Shown: in pieces, positions 1 to 13,631 of the stretch
How positions within the stretch are numbered: the stretch's first letter is position 1
Layout: each line of letters opens with the position of its first letter
DNA from: Adineta steineri
Taxonomy: Eukaryota; Rotifera; Eurotatoria; Adinetida; Adinetidae
DNA length: 64,000 bases
Assembly: GCA_905250115.1 (NCBI GenBank)
Contig: CAJNOI010000008.1
Location: forward strand, 186,001 to 250,000
Direction: 5' to 3'
The notes under the pieces: model-generated
The model's database searches: none
What the model was told of the DNA's origin: nothing
What the model saw: the letters and a program-made list of their open reading frames with translations, nothing else
Translations under genes and position numbers: made by a program

Positions 1-718
1 GATATAAATAAAAAGTAGAATATTTATTTTTCTAATATATTGTGCAATATAAGAGGATTTATGTCCATTATTTTCGAGGGAACAAAAAAGAAATTTAGCT
101 CGTTTACTATATTCCGAGCTTACATATATTATTGTATTCTTGAGTAATATTTCATTTATTGCGACGATATTATTCTTGTGATATATATCCCAATAAATCT
201 GTTTTAATGATTTGTTAATAGCCTAACATATATATTTAATTAGAGTCTCAACCAAATAATTAGAATGAATCAATAAGATTGATGTGAATTCTATTATTTT
301 TCTAATTAGTTTTTTGCTTGGAATATTGTATATAATAAATATGTTATTTTTAAATATATTATCATATAGATTTGGTATTTCTGTTGATTAGTTTTTTGTT
401 TTTTCATGATATACATATGGGATAATGCGTTGCTCTTAAATGTTAATATCTTCATTTTTAGACTCAATATATTTTCTAAATAGAAAAAGAAATGTGTGTT
501 AATGATTGATTTATTATTTTTTGTTTTTCTCTAAAGAAAATCTTCATTAGTAGAAAATGTTTTTTAAATACTTATTAAAATTCTGAATGCATTTATAGAA
601 AATTACGGAAGAGAAAAGAAAAAACAAACAAACAAACAACATGTAAAAAAAGAAAAAACAAAACTGTCGAAGTTAGTTTCTATTGTGTACAAGTATAAGA
701 ATCAAAATCAAGATTAAA
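1..718. other. AT-rich 3' flank, no gene seen
   Basis: Very A+T-rich sequence downstream of the Ig receptor stop codon. It has short poly-A and poly-T tracts and a small (AAAC)n run near 625. No open frame or splice-site pattern resembles coding sequence. It probably contains the receptor's 3' UTR. Confidence 0.5.
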
Positions 719-3700
719 TCACACAAAAATACCATCATCACGATAGCGATCATCATCGCGATCATCATTAACAATTGTATTATCATCGTTTCTATAATCC
801 ATAGATATTCTATCAAGACTACGTCTATCTCGATCATCATCATTTGTAAGAAATTCATTATTGTCATCTATATTATCTCGAAAAGTGTCTCGTTCATTAT
901 CATTTGAATCCATATAACGATCATGATAATCAATTTCATCAATAGCATTCATTTCACGCCAATGATGATCAGTTGGTGAACTTGCACGACTTAAAGGTTC
1001 AACATTTGTTAATAAATGATTGTCAACAATAACACTATTTTCTCTACTACGATGTGTATCAAGTAAATTTTGTCGATTCATATCAATTAAATTATCATCT
1101 TTTGGATAAGGCGAATATTCGCGACGTATTTCACGATAATGTTCACGTTCACGAAGATCACGTTCAGGAGAATAATTACCGCGTTGATTCATTTTCATCA
1201 TTTGTCGATCAATTAAATAGAATGGTTCTTGTGATGTATAAAAATCTAAACCATTTAATTTAGTTGCAGTTTGAAAACTTGAACGACGTTGGATTGTTAA
1301 GGGATGTAAATTAGATTCATCACGTTGTTTTTGTTGTTGTTGTAATTGTAGTTGTTGTTGATCATGAGTAGCATATGCAGCAAATAGAGGACGAGTACGA
1401 TTTTGTGGTAATGTTTTTATTGTTGCTGTTGCTGAAGGTCCAGTTGTATTTGTTGAACCAAGTAATTGATCAAGATCAGTTTCTTTTAATGTATTTCTTC
1501 GTGCTGATACAAATTCTTCTTCAGGTGTATATATACTTCGTAAGGGAGGATTATTACCATATGATTTCGAGGTTTCAGAAGATACTAAATAATCTTTCGA
1601 GCGATAAGGACGGACAGGATATGTTGTTCCATTGCCATTCTGTTTAAGATGTACTAGAAAAACAAAATTATATTTAGAATATCTAAAGTGATAAGTTATT
1701 AACTTGAAAATAAGTCTAGGCAAATGTTGATTTATCTATCAACAAGGTCTTTTACGTTGTCTTTGATAAACATTAACTATGATTAATGATTTATATAGAA
1801 AACGAATGAGTTAATGACCTTCCTTGCAACAACTGATATAGGTATCATACACAAATATCTCAACACTAATCTATTATATACAATTTAATTAGAAGATTTT
1901 TCATATGAAAATTGCGATATCATTTGATTGATGCAAATAATAATAAAAGCATATGCTACTTAATTCATATCTCATTCTAAACATTATGTTGTTCCTTCAG
2001 GCATTATATAAAGATCTTCAAATAAAAGAGAAGCTTGTATCTAATATACTGTCAGATGAAATCATATTCAAATTTTTCGCTTGTCATAAAGATTCACATA
2101 TATCTTTACCTGAAGAATGTTTGCCATTAGAATTAGCATGTGTATTTGAATTATGATTTTGATAAGTAAGACCTACGAGAAACAAAAAAAACAGAATTAA
2201 CAATTTAATATTAATCATTAATTACATACTGTCAAAATTGCCTTTCGTTTTTCTTTTATATAACGATCGACGTATTTGATGGCAACAACAACAAATAATT
2301 AATAATGAAACAAGACACGCACCAATAATACATATAGCCATATAAGGCCAGTAAAGTCGCGTTTTTTCTGCAAGTGTTTCAGCTAAATAAATTTTTTATG
2401 AAATGAGTTTATTTAAAAAATGTCTATACCTTTTGGTTTTCCCACTGTAATTGGATAACTTCGATCAAAATTATCACCGTATTTATTCTTTGTGAATACA
2501 CGAAAATCATGATGTTGTTCAGGTTTAAGCTCAGGAAGGATAAATGCACAATTACCTAGAAAAATAAAAATGTTGTTTTTATTAAAATATTATTTTATTT
2601 AACCTCTTAATCGTCCATGTTCAGAAAAAGAACCATTTTCTTGTCGTTTAAACATATAACAAAAGAAATCTTCATCACCTTGATGAAATCCAGCCACACA
2701 ATTAACTGTTAAAGTGGTATTTACATATGTATAAGTACATGACTTAACAGGATCAGGTATACCTTAAATAGATAATTAGATTTTTTAATTTTATTTTGCA
2801 TATTTACCTCCCATAATCATATTAACATGACACTCAGCAAATAAATTAGGTTCGTTTTGTGCTCGACAAGTTGCTTGTCCAAAATCTTGAATTTGTTTTG
2901 GTATAACTGTTATATAGCTTGCAGTTTGATTTAAATAATATCCCGAACGTTCAATTCCATTTGGTAAAATCCATGTAAAATTTAATTTTGATGGATTAGC
3001 ATCATTCATAAAACAAGTTAAATTTATTGGACGATGGATACCAGTAAAGAATTGAAGTGGAAATTGAATTTTATGTGAACATGTTGGACCATCTATGGAA
3101 TAATAAAAAATAAACACATTAAAACTCTTCTATTATTATTGCTTTTTCTTTTTCTACTCTAATGATAGATTGATTTGTTGACATGTTAGCATGCGCTCGA
3201 ATGACATCCGCCAGACGTCCATACATATATGACAAGATTAACCGAAACTAACCTATGCATGTATTTAAAGCTAAACATTAACCTATTCAATTCAGCTGCA
3301 ACTGACAAGAAAACATAACGTTCATTATTTATTCATTCACGAACAAATATCCGGTTTGACTATGTACTTTCTTAATATTCAAGAAAACATTCGATTTCCA
3401 TACATAGAATAAATCATACAACTGTTATTGTTCAACTACTTAACCTTACGTAGAAATAATTCTTGATATTCCTATCTCTCTTCTTTTTTTTTTGTCTTTT
3501 AAATGTCAGCAATCAAACAATACCATAGACATGATAATTTCTTGTTTGCCCTTTTATAACTTCTTATTCTCAAGCATCTCTTTCAAATGAAGAATTAAAG
3601 GTAAATGAGCCTTAACATCTATATTTTAATAAATAGCTTACTTATATCTTGTAGTTATGATGTGTTTTTTAGATGAATAATATTCTATGATAATGATAGT

Positions 3701-6700
3701 AATGGTTAGAAAGTGTAAGTATTAACGATAAAGACTGTTGCAAATAATAAGAGAAAAGCATGAAAGGAGAAAAGAAGAAGAAGAAGGAGAAGAGGAGAGA
3801 ACATCTTACCATCTTTTCTTTTCTCGCTTTCTCTGGCGTGTACTGATGTTGAGAAAGAAAAGTAGCAGTAAAGCACGACACATAATCTCTCATTTTTCTC
3901 GTAATAGATAGTTCAAAGATGTGCTACACACAAATATATACATACACACACGCACATACATATATACATATAAATGTGTGTATATATTGAGGCTAATAAC
4001 ACAGAAGTTTAGGTGATATCAAAGCATATGAAAAAAGAAACAAGAAGCCTCATCTAGACGGTTGTTGATTAATAGCGTGTCAGCTTTAATTGGTCGCAAA
4101 ATTGGACGGCGTTAACACGTATATAAATACCGATAGGAAAAAAGCTCTTGACTTCGTATCTATTGAATAGAATACTTGAAATTCCTTTTTTTGGAAACGA
4201 GATAAAATAATTTAATTCATTGGCTATGTTTATTATTAATAATCGACACATGTAGATTATCAAAGATAATAATAATAGGTTGTACCTTATTCGATGCTCT
4301 TTTATTCAATATACTCATCATTATTGTCTCTTTTGGCTATAGAGAAAAAACATGGAAGAAGAAGAAGAAGAAGAAGAAATTCTAGCCCTCAGGTTGTATT
4401 TTTCTTCATCTCCTTCATATTTATATTCCATGTGTTGTGTGCCACCATTTACTCATTCAATCGACCAACCGAACGAACGAAAGATGAACAAATGTATACG
4501 AAGCAATCAAGCGAGAAATAAGCAGCGTTGTATATGATAGAGCGCACAAAAAAGAAAGAAGAGAAGAGAGAGAGAGAGAAATTGACTAAATTGGATGAAG
4601 CATGGCGTCGCTCAATGTTCGAAGAAGAATGGTCTGACAAGCAAAATAGAATTAAAACAGGGTGGAGCTTTGCTCATAAATTGAAGATGACGATAGTCAT
4701 ATGGACAAAAAGAAAAGTGCAATCGCCGTTCCCTCTTCATACATGCTTTAATATGCAGGGTTAAAAGATAAGGTCTTATCATTATCATCATCATCATCAT
4801 CATCATCGCTCTTCTTTTCACCACTGAATGTACATGGCTCCAAGGGACATCTCATATATAAGTCAAGTGTTTGTCTGCTTTTAGTCATTCCATCTGTTGT
4901 GTTTCTATAAGGTGCTAAGATTACATAAATAAGTTTCTATTTTCTTTTACATGATACGATCTATTTGTTTCAACTCGATAAAAGAAATAAGATCGTTTTC
5001 TCTACTCGAAACATATTTATATTAAATGCAAGAAAAAAAATAGTAAAATTAATTATTTGTAATTTATACTTACAAACCACATCCGTTTGGAATTTATTGG
5101 AAAGTATTGGAGTTTGTTGTTCTTGTTTATTTTCATCATTAATAAATTGTGTTTGACTAGCTTCACAATGAAATAAACGTTGATGAAAATGACGATTGAT
5201 TCGAAGTGTTATAATAAGTATTGTTCGGTAAGTTTTATCGTCGTTTTCAATTGTAGAATTTTTTTCTACACGATACTCAATATCAAATGGAAAAAAAATA
5301 TAAGCAGCTGGTAAAGCACGTGATACAACACATGTAATACGTATTAATTGATTTTCTCGCAAACGTATTTGTCCATTATTTGATAATAATGAATAAAAAA
5401 GCAAATGTGTTGATGATGATGATTGATGAAAAAGATCCTTATCGGTTTGATTTGATGTATAAGTTATTGTTGAATCGTGTGACGATAGAAGTTGAGCACC
5501 AAGTTCAACAGTTGTAAGGCGAACTAAAATATAGATTTCAAATGAAATGATCTTATATTACATGTTATCTCTTATTTCTGTTTTAACAATAGATTTCTCT
5601 TTTTCCTTTTTTTTATCGTTTTTTTCCGTTAGGTTCTCATTCTCTCTCGGGTAACGTGTGTTGTCGAGTGGTTTCCCGTGGACAATGCCCTTTATACATT
5701 TTTTCTTTTCGAGAGTGTAAATGAATGAATAATGAAGAGGTGAGAAAAGCGACAAAGAGAAGGACAGAGAGAAAGCGAGAGTACATTCTACGATGAGATT
5801 CAATTTCTCTAGTCATCTATACAATCGTCATATATGTGCGTGTATGCACTTTTTAGAATAACATACGCAACGGGTAGCGATAGTATAGAAAAGTTTAACA
5901 GGCGGAAACACACAACTATGATCTTCGTATTAAAATAGAATGATGTAAAAGAGAGAGAGAGAGAGGGAAAGAAATGAATAATAGAGGTAGTTCAAGCACA
6001 GACTATAGACATCGTTTACCGGCTGTGCTAACACGGCTGCATAATACCGACACATTAAGAGAGTGAGAAAGGAAATAAGCACACGCATAGTCATCGATAG
6101 AAAGTGTGGAAGAAGATGAAGAAAAAGAAATGAGAGGATCTGAAATCAGAAGCGCGGAAGAAACCACACCCTGCTAGTAGCATTACTAGTAGCAAGGTTG
6201 GTGATTGAAGATAAAGATGACGACGATTCATCTTCATCTTTCACTATTGTCTCTTGGGAAGTATGTTGTAATCTCCGGATTAGTTTGTTCCAAGTGCGAA
6301 CGAATAGAGCAACGACACACATAACAATGTTGTCAAAGCGAATAAGAACAATGATTAGACTTCACTAGATTCTCTTCTGGTATTCTTATAGTCGAATGTG
6401 AGCGATGAAGCGAAAGAATGAAGAGAGAAAAAAAAGAAAAAGAAAAAAAAACAAAAGGAACATGCCAATCAATATGTGGATTTTTGTCCAATTTTTTCTT
6501 CTTTATTCAAAGAATCTATATGACAATAGTTTTGTGCAATGAGACTCCTAAATATGATTTTAACACAATCTCAATTAACAAACCAATAGTTGACAAGACA
6601 CACATCTATTATTTTTCTCATAAAATTAATATTAGCTCAGTGAGATCGATCGATGACAGTGTGCACGCGTACACATTAGAGCAAATACAATAGACACAGC

Positions 6701-9493
6701 ATTATACACATATGCATATATATATATTACTATCCGATTCGGCTCTGTTCACAGCCACTTGACGTAATATTACTCGTGTTTCTTGCTGTGCACCATCGAT
6801 CATCAAGAGCGCGTGTGTGTTGTATCAGTATTATTATATATGTGATAGAAAAAGAAAAGGGAAAAAAATCGGAAATTATTTCGGAAAAGTGTGTAACACG
6901 CATCCTTCCCATTCTATCAACGTTGTCAGATGTATATACGTTCTATACTCGTACATAAATCTGAACTAGTTAAATCATCTAACAGTTGTTAATATCTCAA
7001 AGGAGAAATTAAAACTATGATGAAGTCTGGAAAAGACAACGAAAGATCAATGTATATGTATGTATCTGTATATGATGGGGAGGAGTAAAAAATTTATGTG
7101 TCATTCACATACATATACAATTGCCTACTTGGTATAGACAAGAGTGTCTCACTCTCCTTCTTCTCTTTTTTTGCTCATTCGCATGATGCACACATGCTAG
7201 ACATTATGTCACAGTATGAGAGAACAAAGACGGCAGATACTCGAGCTCATGTTAAGTAGGATATTAAAAATGTGTCGATAAGTAATTCAATAATCATTCA
7301 GAATAGGCAATTTTCTATACTTATAAACTCAATATTCTAAATCTAATTTTATTGAGATGAAACCTTTTTTTTTCCTCCTAAAACTTAACTTAATGATAAT
7401 AAGAAAGACAAGATTACTTTGTCTTTCAATTGTTAATATATATAAAAGAAGATCCATAATTTTTCTATAGAAATTTTATAATATAATATAATATAATCCG
7501 ATTTAGTAAAGCCTTATTTTATATATTATATGTAATTATACAAAGATACTTAAGTTGGAAATTCATCTAAGATAGAAAATTTCAAAAAGATTGAGTATAA
7601 TAACATGATAAATTAAGATGTGAAATTACTTTTTTTCTTTCCCCCTAAAAATATTTATACGTACGTACTTTTTAAACGTTCTATTAAATTCTATTCTATA
7701 TTTTCTCGCAAAATATAAATCGCCAAGATTTATAAATAAAAGTAGAAAAGCTTTAGATTTTTATTTTAGTTCTCTATTACTCTAATGTAAAAAAAATCGT
7801 TCCCGAACCGATTGATTTCAGCAATATTTTCTACTATATACAATAATTGCCTATACTATTCTCAAATATTGATCAATCCGTTGTTTGCCTAATACTAAAT
7901 ATAGAGGCAATATTGAACAAATAAATTCGTTATTTTACTAATAGATTGATTCTTTATATGATAGTCTTAGTTATTTAGATATAGAAGCATTTTTACTCGA
8001 TATCTGTATCTACAATATATTTAATTATCTGTGAATAGATTCTATAGACAGCATAACAAACATTTTTTCGGTTGATTCTTCTCAACACAACAAGTCTACA
8101 AGATGGTCTACAAGTAAAAAGAGTTATAAAGTACTTTTTAGTTGTATCATTATAGATCAATAGTTAGATATTATATTTAGATCATATATACCAGATAACA
8201 ATATTCACAGAAACAGCCTTTAGCTATAAGTGTTTATTAAAAAACGTACGAGTATTTCTCGGCGACACTTATGTCGTTATTACAAACATTTGTTGTTTTC
8301 TGTCATAACGTATGTGTGTGTGTGTGTATATCTTTATTTCTGATTGCATCAAAATGTCTAGAGCCATTTGATTTATCTATTATCTTAGACATTTAGCATA
8401 GAGAACTAATGAAAAAATGGGATAGAAAGAAAGAAGGAAATCAATTGATTTGAAATAGTAAATAACAGAATTTCGTGTGTAAATGGTAATAATATTATGT
8501 TTCTCTGAGCTCTATTCCATAGTGTATATTGTACAAATTTGATATATAACTATTGAGAATAGAAGAAAAGAATTTCGAATTTCCTTATTTTTTAAATGAC
8601 ATAACATGATTCTTAATTCTCACGAAACAATTTCATACAAAATATTTTTATTAATTAAATATACAATTTTTTGTATAATATAAATCGAAATTTTTTGAAA
8701 AAAAATTCTACTGTAATTAATCTTTCTCTAGAGACCTGGAGATTCTTTAGTTTTCCCCGTTTTTATTATTTCTTTTACTATTTATAAATCTGAATATTAA
8801 TCTCTTCTATAGAATATTTCCGGCAATCGACGAAACAATATATATATTAAGACTTGATAATAATCAAAATAGGAACATATTAAAAAATTGTATACTCAAA
8901 ATTTATTATGAATAAAAAGAAAAAGTGTGATCATTTTTCATACTATTTTTCTATTTTATCAGAAATCTGTTACTTCTTTTACGGATACTAAATGAAAAGT
9001 ATATTGCACTGAATTTTAAGTCGATAATAAAGACTCAAAGACTGATGAATATGTGTTCATATTTTCAGCAATAATTAAAAGACAGATTTGATAAATCTCA
9101 AATAAATATACCTGTTACAGTTAAATTAAATTGTCGAATAGCTCCTAATGTTTCACATTCATAAATTCCTGAGTCATTTGATTGAAGATGATGAATATTT
9201 AATGTATGCAGTTGTATTCCACTTGTTGTTGTTCCATCGTCCTTTTTTTCTAAAGTCATTTTTGAACGATATTTTGATAGAATAATACCATATCTTGTTG
9301 CTAATAAATTTGGTCGTTTCCACCAAGCAACATCAGTTAAATCACATGTTAAACCAATATGACTATTTTCCGGACGATATATTATTTCGAAACGATTATT
9401 GTCTTCCTGATTATCAGTTAATATCATATTTATTTGAATAAGAAACAAGATAAGAATAAAAATAAATCGTTCTTTAAATTCAATTGTATACAT
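719..9493 (-). CDS. Ig/FN3-domain single-pass membrane receptor, Sidestep-like
   Basis: Eight exons on the minus strand: 9112-9493, 5074-5523, 2808-3092, 2604-2762, 2430-2555, 2230-2382, 2110-2172, 719-1653. Together they make 2,553 nt, 850 residues. Every internal junction is phase 1, as is typical of Ig-superfamily genes. A signal peptide (about 8-26) precedes a first Ig domain (C50 in GLTC, C113 in DSGIYEC). Exons 2 and 3 each encode another Ig-like domain (LIRITC...FHCEA; NLTCF...ATCRA). Exons 4-5 give an FN3-like stretch beginning PDPVKSC and VNCVAGF. One TM (about 479-501) ends in a CCCC patch and is followed by RRSLYKRK. The roughly 350-residue cytoplasmic tail is rich in Q, then in D/R/N. 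The FN3 start resembles insect Sidestep proteins, so adhesion or axon guidance is my inference. It could be another Ig cell-adhesion molecule. Introns 1 and 2 are 3.6 and 2.0 kb, far longer than the other introns in this window. Confidence 0.8.
3093..5073 (-). other. Long intron 2 of the Ig receptor gene
   Basis: About 2 kb of intronic sequence with no recognisable coding exon. It holds a (GAA)n microsatellite at 4354-4378, an (ATC)n run at about 4784-4807, a purine-rich stretch near 4545-4580 and CA/TA-rich patches around 3935-3985. Open frames here are low-complexity. Additional phase 1-1 alternative exons cannot be excluded by eye. Confidence 0.5.
5524..9111 (-). other. Long intron 1 of the Ig receptor gene
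   Basis: This 3.6 kb stretch separates the signal-peptide/Ig1 exon from the rest. It is unusual among introns that are mostly 50-60 bp elsewhere in the window. It contains short GA-rich runs (near 5950 and 6420) and TG/TA patches, and the 5.6-6.9 kb part is less A/T-biased than the rest. I recognise no transposon and no convincing exon. Regulatory content is possible but only inferred from its size. Confidence 0.45.
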
Positions 9494-12400
9494 GTGATAA
9501 TGTTATTGACGACAATGATGAGACAAACATAGTCGTCGTTATATTAATATACAGAAATGATTATCTACAAGCGAAAAAAAAAAGAAGAAAAAATTCTTTG
9601 TATGTAGGTAAAGGTCATAAACAAAGAACGAAAGAATTATAATGTCGACTCAAACATCTAGATTGTCAATTAGTGACAGATAATGTCATCATACATGACA
9701 TATTCTTCTTGTCGTCGATTATTATATATGTAAAAAGATAATATAAACGAACATCTATATATAAACCAAATGTCTATTTAAAGTCTATAATATATATATT
9801 TCTTTTTTTTTATATTGACTAATATAAACGATTAAGAGATGTATTGAATGATAAATTGACATATCTCAATGAGGCTTTTCTTTCGTTTCAATTGAATAAT
9901 AGATATACTTCATTATGATTGTATTAATATGTTTGGTATTATCATATTGCGCTAAGAGATGTAGAAAATAGTGTGAAATCTGCAGGAGTCGATTAGTAAA
10001 TGATGTTGCATGAGGAACGTGTCAAAATGAAAAAGTACGATACAGACACTTTGTATGTCGACATGATGATGAGAGAAGGAAAAGTCAATAGATCTATACA
10101 TGCAAGCTATCGTTCGTCTTTCTCGAGTAGTGTTACTAATCATAGCACGTCTCACACAGTATGGGGGAGAATCCGATTGTTAAACAAAAATAATAATCAC
10201 CTCTGACGCGTGAAGCAACTTATATGTACTGTCTTCTTTTTTCGTTGCTTAACATGTATGTATTATACGCGATTAATCTAGTGACTTGCCAATTCCCTTT
10301 AGTGCTGCCTCTCTTTTTCTTCATCTCTCCCGGCTATAACCTCACCATTGTTGTCAAGTTATATTAGAGAATGATGCGTCCTTCGTTGTCCGTTTTCTCT
10401 TGAGCTCTTGTACAAACAGATCACTCTCTCTCTCTCTCTGCCTCTTCCGTCTTCTTTTCTTATCATAGAGTAACTGATAATGCCTGTTCAGGATCATCGA
10501 TAGTATTCTAGTCATCAATGCATCAGATTGAACGGAGTAATACACTATCCTTTGGCTAGAGAAGTGAACAACAATAACAAATCGATAAAGAGCAATAGCA
10601 GTAATGCTAATCTTTTACTGTTCGATTGTTCGTTCATTTGACCATTTACTGATAGTAATAGTAAGATAAATCATCACAACGAAAGAAAAAAGAGAACAGT
10701 TCGAGACTTGATCGGATGGACAAGAAACTTGCCTTGCATGCGAGAAAACAATTATCGCCATACATACATACACACTTGTGCTGCACAGAACACATCAAGC
10801 AGGAAGCGACTCGCAAGAAAGCAAGTTCTAATATTGACGAAACGGCTTGAGTCCCATAATGATTTCTTTGACACACAAAGTTAGAGACAGAAGAAGTCAA
10901 ATGATGGCCGCAAGCGTCAATGAGATTATGAAACTTTTTTGTAACTCTCTTCATTTTGCCGTTTTTTTTTGTCTATCTGTTTTTCTCATATATATATATT
11001 ATATACATATTCTCTCTTATTCTTTGTCTTTTTTTCGTATATAAGTTACTACAATAAGAGTCATCAAACAAAGGCTGTAAAAATAAAAGTCATTACACTC
11101 ATAAAAATTTACACAGACCAGCTGGTACAGCTGTAGATTGTTCGAACTGATTCTTACAAATGAAACATGAGATACCGTAACAAGGCCAGCATAGTATGCA
11201 TCGATTACCTCGGGACATATAGATAGAAATATATTACTATTTTCTTTATGCTGATCTCTGCCTATCTATTTCTCTTTCTCTGTTGAGATGATCGTTGAGA
11301 CCTATATCACTTACCTCTAAAAAAAACAATTAGATTGAACAACATGGCAATCGATGGAAGGAAGATGATGAAGAACAAAGAGTTTGATCAATGAGGGGAA
11401 AGAACGCTCAAGAGATTTTTGGCTTACTAAATAAATTTTCTTTTTCTTATGTCCATTCTGGTGTTTCTTTCTTTTTCTTTTTGTTCTTCTCTGTGTTCAT
11501 TCACTCACTCTCTCTCTCTCTGTCTTTTTGTCTCTCCCTCTCTCTCCCTCCTCAGGGAATAAATCATCGTGAGACAATTGCCGATGATCTGAACCAGTGA
11601 AACTTGCTCTTACATTCATTGGGACTAGTCATCGGTTATAGGAATAAAATAAAAGAGAAAAAAAAGTGTAAAGCAAATACGCAATAATATAAATGAGGTC
11701 ATCTCTAGACAGGTGCTTGACAATCAGAACAAAAAAAGAAAGGAGGGAAGAAATGAGAAAAAAATAGATAATCAATTTACCTCATAACTGATCGTATTTT
11801 CATGTTCACAGTTTTCCTGCTCATTGGACACAAATTCAATTTAGATTCAATACATAAGTTAGTGATACTTACAAATTCTATTAAAATTCGAGTATCCACT
11901 TTTTAACTTCATTTCTTGAACAAAAAAGATCTTGATCGTCTGTCAGTGTATGAAGAAAAAAAAGAAGAAGAAGATGAATAAAAAAAAGAGAAAACGAAGC
12001 CACTTGATTCTATTCATCGGGTAACTCTGTTGACTGTAATTGTTCAATCAAGCAACCGGAAAGTCACAGCTGAAAGAAGGCGTATACACATGCATCCGTC
12101 TTTTTTTATAGATATATCTTAATACACATACATGCATATGTATATGAACAATTAAAATTAAATCAGCAATTGTTTAACTAAAAGTACATTTCAATAATAC
12201 ATAGAACAAAACGTTTTGTTAACAAGTACCTATTCATTGTTGATTTTCAATCTATCTTCATTGATCGAAAGGACGGTATAACTGAACAAACATGTCGTTA
12301 GTAGTCGCGTGCTTGTTAATGAAGACAAATGACATGCGAAAAATAAACATATATGTCTGTCTTTAGTACTCTATAAATGTACAATGCTAATAAGTCAATT

Positions 12401-13631
12401 AACACGAATAGGATAGGATAGGAAAAAAAAGATCATATTATTATTATTATTACGATTATTATTATAAATATGTTCGTTTTGACTTTCTTGCCAATGCTTC
12501 AAACAAAACATACAATAAAAAAATGTCAATCATTCGTATGACACGAAATAGACAGAAAGAATATCTGTTAATATTTTACTTTAATGAAACTGATATAACA
12601 TTCAAGGTTAAATGAAAATAAGAAAGAATACATGTCCGTTAATAATATAGTTGAACAAGTGTTCTATACTTTAACCTTAGTAAAGAACACTTCATTCGCT
12701 TTCCAATGTCTTCTTTGCCGCATCATCATTGCGTGTAATCAAGCATTGAACAGGTATCTAGGAGAGAAAAAAAAAGGAAGCAGAGAAATCTTTTTATTTT
12801 ACACATATTCATTTTTCTGATTGCATTAGCATTTTACTTGTTTTCTCATCATTCAAAAAATAGTACTTATTTCCATTTCTTTTCTTTTTGTTTAAGTGAC
12901 ATTCGAGATCTATTCTTATCAACCTTCAACATCTTGAGTAGTGAACCGCACCTTATATATATATATATAACGTTCTTTACTTGGTTTCCGATTAAAAATT
13001 AACTCTATGTGTTCTTCGTGCTCTTGGATGTATACAGAATTATAAAAAGCAATGCTGAATCGAGTTAATTATACGGGACAATTTTTTTTAAGCCAGTAAA
13101 TTTGAGAAAAAAAAACAATATATTATATTTCACTAGTTTATTTAAATTTACAAAAAATGAAAGATTCATATACATATAAGAATAACAGGCGAAAGTATTA
13201 GATGACAAATAAAGAAATCATTCGAGGTACAATTTCTGTTTAATTCACAATCTGATTCTATCTATATTTATCACTTTACTCTTATATGTTTATTTAATAA
13301 GAATAACAAGGGAGAGATGTCCACAGCTTTAAGAGTGTCTACTTAAATGCTTTTAAATCATCAAACAAACATTATAGAATTTCCTTTTTTTTTTTAAGTT
13401 TTAAAAATTTGCGTTATTTATAACTGAAGATATGTCCATTAACGGTTATTGAAAATATTTTTCTGTATTAATCATATTTTAATTTCATGTTTTCTTTAAT
13501 ATCGCATTCGAATTACTTATTTTTTTACGCAAAAAACAAATAATAATAATAAAAAACAATTATATTAAATGCTTGAAGTGAAAATAAAATGTATGAAAAA
13601 AAAAAGTATTACTCATATGAAATTAAAAAAA
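9494..13631. other. 4.1 kb without a supportable gene
   Basis: Upstream of the Ig receptor start and downstream of the 14-3-3 stop. Several (CT)n/(GA)n tracts occur (about 10427-10440, 11508-11550) and small open frames are low-complexity. I see no protein family, tRNA or transposon. Untranslated 5' exons or enhancers of the receptor gene could lie here, but the sequence alone does not show them. Confidence 0.45.

Noticed and set aside
11100-11160. GTTCGAACTGA resembling a tRNA B-box
   Set aside because: No matching A-box at the right distance and no foldable cloverleaf.
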